A stretch of DNA of 64,000 nt from UMGS1322 sp900550765 (lineage in GTDB: Bacteria; Bacillota; Clostridia; Christensenellales; QALW01), in assembly GCA_958448705.1 (NCBI GenBank), contig CAUDEY010000003.1, positions 1 to 64,000 on the forward strand, read 5' to 3'. Positions within the stretch are counted from its first letter, which is position 1. Each line of letters starts with the position of its first letter. The notes under the pieces were generated by a model. It made no database searches and had not been told where the DNA came from. It worked only from the letters and a program-made list of their open reading frames with translations. Of the stretch, positions 59,553 to 64,000 are shown piece by piece. The position numbers and the translations under genes were made by a program.

Positions 59553-60310
59553 CGTTATTTGACTGCCACGTAAATGCTGACAGCACACAACAGCAGAATA
59601 TCAGAAAATACTGCGCTCAGGCAAGACAACAGGGCCTCGATGGGTTCTGCTTGACTGAGCCGGTTGTTTTTTCCAAATCCGAAAGTACAATAAAACTTCC
59701 CCAATTCCCCGCTAAAGAGCATAGCGATCTGGAAATTTTAACCGGATTAGAAATTGAATTTACACCGGAAACACATACAAGCATGGCTCTGCGCACCGCG
59801 GGGCTTAATCCTGATTACATTATTAATGCCGTTCACAGCGCAGACGGACTGTCCCTACGGGATATGGAATATTATACTTCGCAAAGCCGAACCGATGCTT
59901 ACAGTAATTATCTTACCTGTGTGTTTGATTCCCTTGACGCGGCTTTTGAGTACTCCGTATTAGGCCATATCACCTATGTAAGCAAATATGCCTATTACCC
60001 TTCGCCGGCACTGGAATGGCGGGAATTTCCGGATATTTTGGACAATATTTTGATGCGAACCGTCTTTATGGGGAAAGGCCTGGAACTTAACGCTTCGGCG
60101 TATGCATCGGAAAAACTTCTAATGCCCTCACTTTCGGTTCTAAAGCGCTACCGAGAGCTCGGCGGGGAAATTCTTACATTTGGTTCGGGTGCACACTCTT
60201 ATTTGCATGTAGGAGCACATATGCATGATATGTGCGAAGCTGCTATTAGCTGCGGGTTCAAATACTACACGGTATTTAAAAAAATGCGTCCGCAAATGTA
60301 TCCGTTATGA
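59528..60310 (+). CDS. PHP-domain protein with altered metal-binding residues
   Basis: A 260-residue PHP-fold protein close to histidinol phosphatases of the HisK type. Family landmarks are present but changed: DCHVNAD in place of DxHxH, LTEP where TEH is usual, AVHSADG, GLEIEF, LGHITY and FGSGAHSY where SDAH is usual. Several metal ligands are therefore missing or replaced, so activity is doubtful. The start at 59528 has AGGAGG 10 bases upstream and overlaps the previous gene by 25 bases; an ATG at 59549 is the alternative. Confidence 0.75.
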   Translation: MGLDARKMTLFDCHVNADSTQQQNIRKYCAQARQQGLDGFCLTEPVVFSKSESTIKLPQFPAKEHSDLEILTGLEIEFTPETHTSMALRTAGLNPDYIINAVHSADGLSLRDMEYYTSQSRTDAYSNYLTCVFDSLDAAFEYSVLGHITYVSKYAYYPSPALEWREFPDILDNILMRTVFMGKGLELNASAYASEKLLMPSLSVLKRYRELGGEILTFGSGAHSYLHVGAHMHDMCEAAISCGFKYYTVFKKMRPQMYPL

Positions 60311-61257
60311 AATTCACACTTCCCAAAAATAAATTGATCTTAGCACCGATGGCCGGTGTTACAGACAGCATTTTTCGCCGGATATGTACACGTTTCGGTG
60401 CAGGACTCACGTTTACAGAAATGGTCAGCGCCAAAGGGCTGTACTACAACAGTGAAAATACGCAATTTTTGTTAGCGCCTGCCTATACAAACTGCGAAGG
60501 CGCTCAAATTTTCGGTTCTTCTCCTGAAATTATGGCGGCACAGCTTTCTCACCCGCTTTTTGCGCCGTTTTCATTGATCGATATCAATATGGGCTGTCCG
60601 GCAAAAAAAATCACCTCCAACGGTGAAGGCAGTGCACTGATGAAAGATATTCCTCTGGCAAAAGAAATTATCTCCGCCTGCTCACATGCGGCAAAAAAAC
60701 CCGTAACCGTAAAAATTCGTGCGGGCTGGCAGGAAAAAAATGCCGTAGAATTCGCTGTTGCCGCACAGGAAGCAGGAGCATCCGCTATCACGGTGCACGG
60801 CCGCACTGCGGAACAGGCGTACCGGGGCAAAGCGGATCTGGAAATTATACGGCAAGTAAAACAAAACGTTTCGATCCCCGTTATCGGCAACGGTGATATC
60901 TCCGACGGTATTTCAGCTCAAACGATGTTGGAACATACCGGCTGTGACGCAATTATGATCGGCCGCGCCAGTCAGGGCGCCCCTTGGATCTTTGCCCAAA
61001 TACAGGCGGAATTGGAGGGCCGCGTCTTTTGCCTAACCGCTGAACAGAAATTGGATATTGCCTTGGAACACGGCATGGGACTGGCACAGCTGCGAGGGGA
61101 ACATACCGCTATGCTGCAGATGCGCAAGCATCTGTCTTGGTATACCCATGGTTGGCGCAACGCAGCGGTTCTTCGGCAAAAGATCAATACTCTCTGTACC
61201 CTTGAGCAGTTCTGTGAATTGATCCGGCAATTGAAAAAAACCGCTGAGCATGCCTGA
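60307..61257 (+). CDS. dusB: tRNA-dihydrouridine synthase
   Basis: A 316-residue flavoenzyme that reduces uridine in tRNA D-loops. It has LAPMAGVTDSIFRRI at the N-terminus, DINMGCPAKKITSNGEGSAL with the catalytic Cys, VKIRAGW, ITVHGRTAEQAY and GNGDISDG/MIGRASQGAPW for FMN. The C-terminal helical domain is complete. It overlaps the PHP gene by four bases (ATGA) and ends the operon. Confidence 0.95.
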   Translation: MKFTLPKNKLILAPMAGVTDSIFRRICTRFGAGLTFTEMVSAKGLYYNSENTQFLLAPAYTNCEGAQIFGSSPEIMAAQLSHPLFAPFSLIDINMGCPAKKITSNGEGSALMKDIPLAKEIISACSHAAKKPVTVKIRAGWQEKNAVEFAVAAQEAGASAITVHGRTAEQAYRGKADLEIIRQVKQNVSIPVIGNGDISDGISAQTMLEHTGCDAIMIGRASQGAPWIFAQIQAELEGRVFCLTAEQKLDIALEHGMGLAQLRGEHTAMLQMRKHLSWYTHGWRNAAVLRQKINTLCTLEQFCELIRQLKKTAEHA

Positions 61258-61282
61258 TGCAGTTTTTGCGATGCCGTACTAA

Positions 61283-61313
61283 TAAAGGCTTTTCTTTAAA
61301 AGAAAAGCCTTTT
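61283..61313. terminator. Terminator after dus
   Basis: AAAGGCTTTTCTT with AGAAAAGCCTTTT and a short loop. It lies between the convergent dus and BceB-like genes. Confidence 0.85.
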
Positions 61314-61349
61314 GAAATCAATACCGTTCTTTACGGGATCCATGCAATA

Positions 61350-63376
61350 TCAGCTTTCCCGTCCCCGCACGATATGATAATAACTGTGCGAAGTAATAAA
61401 ATACACAATGCTATAAAATACTGCAAACACGGCAAAGCAGGCAGCAGTAATCACCGCCAGAAGCGCTGTATTCGTAATACCAAACAACAGCATAAGCTGA
61501 GAGATCATCTTAAAAGCAAACGCTACATGAATTCCTGCGGCAACCAAAGGTAAGAAGAATACAGTAAGCACCTGTGAATTGATGCTGCTGCGTATTTCTT
61601 CACCGGTCATGCCTACTTTTTGCAGAATATCAAACCGCTGCTGATCCTCATAGCCCTCGGTAATCTGCTTATAATAGATGATCATCACTGCGGCTACAAG
61701 AAAGACCGTCCCTAAAAAAAGTCCCAAGAAGAAAAAACCGCCATTAAGCGCCACAGTATCCTCACGTTTCTCCGCCAAAGATTCTGTCCGAAAGCGGGGA
61801 AATTCCCTTTCCTGCTCTGCGGCCTGATCTTGAAGCGCTCCTATCGCTTCGCTGAGCTGCTCCTCAACCGCAATCTCTTTTTCCGCATTACAGTTCAGAT
61901 CAAAACCATAGTAATACTGAAATTCAGAAGCATTCAGCGCATAAGCCGCTTTTTGTGCCTGATAAATTTGCGCAATTACCGCCTCAGAAGCAAAAATATA
62001 ATAGCTTGAGACGATATCTCCCGCATTAAAGCCGCTTTCTTTAAATGCTTCTGTCCGTTTAACCGTATATTCTCCACAGTTTTCAAACGAAATCGTACTG
62101 TAAGGATACTGCGTACGTGTACAATAAAGCATGATCTCTCGTTCCCCCAGCTGTATATCGGTATGCATAACACGGTTATATTCCTCAGTAGTAAGAAAGA
62201 ACAGCTGCCGGACATTTGCATAATTATAACTGTTATTAACACGCTCACGATCAAAGGTCACCTGATCCTCCGCAAAATATCCTGAAGTAGGCAGAAAACG
62301 ATATTGTATACCATTTTCTGGCAGCTGGTCGTTATCCAGCAAAACTTTATCAACAGCAGTATGTACTGCTTCTATATATTCCTGGCCGTCTCCGTAAAGC
62401 CGGATCGTAATATCCCGCGGATACCTCTGCTGCAAACTGCTGTCCAACCCCACATACAGACAAGTAGTAGAAGAAAGAATCACTAACACCATGGTACATA
62501 AAATACAGATAGAAGCCAACCCCGCACCGTTCTTCTTCATACGATATACCATAGAAGAAACAGAAATAAATGATTGGTCTTATAATAATATCGCTTTAAC
62601 TTTTGCAGAAAGCGGCAAAGGGTAACCGAACCGGCAACAAACAGCAAATAAGTAGCAAGAATGACCAAAATCACCGCCAGAAAGAAAAACACAAGGGTAT
62701 TAACAGGATCTTCGATTTTTAGGGCAATATAATAAGCTGCTGCCAATAAAAGCAGCCCCAAAACGGCCCCCAGCCAGTTCGCTTTAGGCGGCTTTTCTCC
62801 CATTGCCTCGCTTTTAAGCAATTCTATCGGCTTGGAAAGCTGTATTTGCCTTAAGGAATTCAGCAAAATCAAAAAAAAGATAATTAAGAATAAAACTGCT
62901 GTGCTCAAGGCTGCTCCCAAAGATACTGCAAAGCTGAACGTGGCGCTCCAACCCAACATTTTTACCATCAAAAGTTCCGCGGCCTTTGAAAAAAGAATTC
63001 CCAAAGCAATACCGCTGAAAATGGAAACTGCGGCCACAATACAGCTTTCCCAAAGCAGAATCTTTAAAATATTATGTTTATTCATTCCCAAAATATTGTA
63101 AAGTCCGAATTCTTTTTTCCTTCTTCGAATCAAAAAAGAATTGGTGTAAAACAAAAACACAAGGGAAAAACAGCCCACCACATACGTACCGAACCCAAAA
63201 AAGCTCTGCAGCATATCTCCGCCGCGCATATGAGCTATATTTTCATCTACCGAAAGAAATGAAACGATGTAATGGATCATTACCATAATCACACAGCTAA
63301 CAATATAAGGAACGTATGTTTTACGATTTTTTGATATTCCTCCGCAGGCCAAACGTGAATAAAATGCCGGTTTCAT
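61350..63376 (-). pseudogene. BceB-type ABC permease split by a frameshift
   Basis: Two overlapping frames make one FtsX-like bacitracin-export-type permease of about 675 residues. The N-terminal 279 residues (62537-63376) hold helices 1-6 and end YYYKTNHLFLFLLWYIV. The C-terminal 400 residues (61350-62552) begin MVYRMKKNGAGLASICIL and hold the large outer domain and helices 7-10. Adding one base near 62568-62571 restores TNHFISVSSMVYRMK, the family joint. The cause is a real mutation or a sequencing error. The partner ATPase overlaps the first ATG. Confidence 0.85.
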
Positions 63377-64000
63377 TTTTCTTCACCGCCTGTTGCAAGC
63401 ACTGTAAGCGTATCAGCTATTTTTTGATAAAGCTCTTCGTTGCTGGAATTGCCGCGGTATATTTGATGAAAAACCCGACCGTCTTTAATAAACAGCACCC
63501 GTCCTGCATGGCTGGCGGCTTTAACCGAGTGCGTCACCATCAGAATCGTCTGCCCATCATAATTGATATCAGAAAACAGCTGCAGCAGTTCATCGGTAGC
63601 CTTGGAATCCAATGCCCCGGTAGGCTCATCCGCCAACAAAAGCTCCGGGCTGTTTATCAGTGCCCGTGCGACGGCCGCCCGCTGCTTCTGTCCCCCGGAG
63701 ACCTCATAAGGATATTTTTTCATCAATTCCGAAATTCCCAATTTAGCGGCAATCGGTCTGAGATAGCGGTTCATTTCCTCATAGGATTTTCCCGCAAGCA
63801 CCAGAGGAAGAAAGATATTATCCTGCAGGGTAAAGGTATCCAGCAAATTAAAATCCTGAAACACAAAACCGAGATTATCCCGGCGAAAAGCCGCAATATC
63901 CTTTTCTTTGATGCCGGAAAGGGGTCTTCCGCCGAGAATGACCTCCCCTTCGGTAGGCTTATCCAATGCTGCTAAAATATTAAGCAGCGTTGTTTTTCCA
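63373..64000 (-). CDS. BceA-type ABC transporter ATPase, partial at window edge
   Basis: The C-terminal 208 residues of an ATPase of the MacB/BceA family; the N-terminus lies beyond the window. Walker A starts at the edge (GKTTLLNILAALDKP). The signature VSGGQKQRAAVARAL, Walker B LLLADEPTGALD and H-loop MVTHS are complete. Its stop overlaps the permease start by 4 bases. BceAB systems remove or sense cell-wall-active peptides such as bacitracin, usually with a two-component system that would lie outside. Confidence 0.93.
   Translation of the reverse strand, partial: GKTTLLNILAALDKPTEGEVILGGRPLSGIKEKDIAAFRRDNLGFVFQDFNLLDTFTLQDNIFLPLVLAGKSYEEMNRYLRPIAAKLGISELMKKYPYEVSGGQKQRAAVARALINSPELLLADEPTGALDSKATDELLQLFSDINYDGQTILMVTHSVKAASHAGRVLFIKDGRVFHQIYRGNSSNEELYQKIADTLTVLATGGEEK

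Noticed and set aside
1..64000. CRISPR arrays, insertion sequences, rRNA, phage structural genes or a replication origin
   Set aside because: No regularly spaced repeats, transposase or integrase genes, rRNA segments, capsid or tail genes or DnaA-box clusters were seen.

Overview
The window comes from the chromosome of an anaerobic, fermentative Firmicute of class Clostridia. A Lachnospiraceae- or Christensenellales-like gut bacterium is my guess, but no rRNA is present to fix the genus. Supporting traits are AGGAGG ribosome sites, TTGACA-N17-TATAAT promoters, U-tailed terminators, [FeFe] hydrogenases, AdhE, Rex, an Nfn-type transhydrogenase, MreB, the sporulation anti-sigma factor Gin, DUF951, and ABC sugar importers that lack their own ATPase. 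The window ends inside genes at both sides.

Layout. 0-6 kb: a metallophosphoesterase, then a ferrous iron locus (feoA-feoA-feoB plus a Cys-rich small membrane protein) divergent from a DtxR-type regulator. Three TTAG-N6-CTAA sites mark its promoters. 6-10 kb: an accessory patch with gene remnants, an ECF sigma factor with a long extra domain, an XRE membrane regulator and a VOC protein. It ends at the 3' side of a tRNA-Pro gene that has a decayed tRNA-end copy beside it. 10-12 kb: a LysR regulator and a DUF5131 protein. 12-20 kb: one minus-strand operon for two amino-acid importers, a COG2984/4120/1101 (tryptophan-type) system followed by LivKHMGF.

20-33 kb: a minus-strand redox and fermentation region. 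In transcription order it holds rex and lysR, then adhE, an APH-like kinase, a [2Fe-2S] thioredoxin-fold protein, a PAS-bearing sensory [FeFe] hydrogenase (HydS type), a SpoIIE/PP2C phosphatase and a second [FeFe] hydrogenase, then an iron alcohol dehydrogenase and NfnAB. The two alcohol dehydrogenase promoters share an ATCGAT-N8-ATCGAT site at an activator position, which suggests a LysR-controlled ethanol regulon tied to H2 sensing. 33-36 kb: cysE, an AlkD-like gene, mreB/mbl and gin.

36-49 kb: an eight-gene, tightly coupled minus-strand operon. It encodes a 1,102-residue solute-binding protein with extra N-terminal domains, two MalFG-like permease pairs, an NHL/TPR membrane protein, a YIP1 protein and a DUF5696 lipoprotein, with no ATPase and no recognisable glycosidase. 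It looks like a poorly described polysaccharide capture and import machine. 49-61 kb, plus strand: a heterodimeric ABC exporter, rmuC, two translationally coupled membrane-anchored mini solute-binding-like proteins, a membrane-anchored PepV fusion, then DUF951, signal peptidase I, a YfcE-like phosphoesterase, a degenerate PHP protein and dus. 61-64 kb: a BceAB-type ABC transporter whose permease is split by a frameshift.
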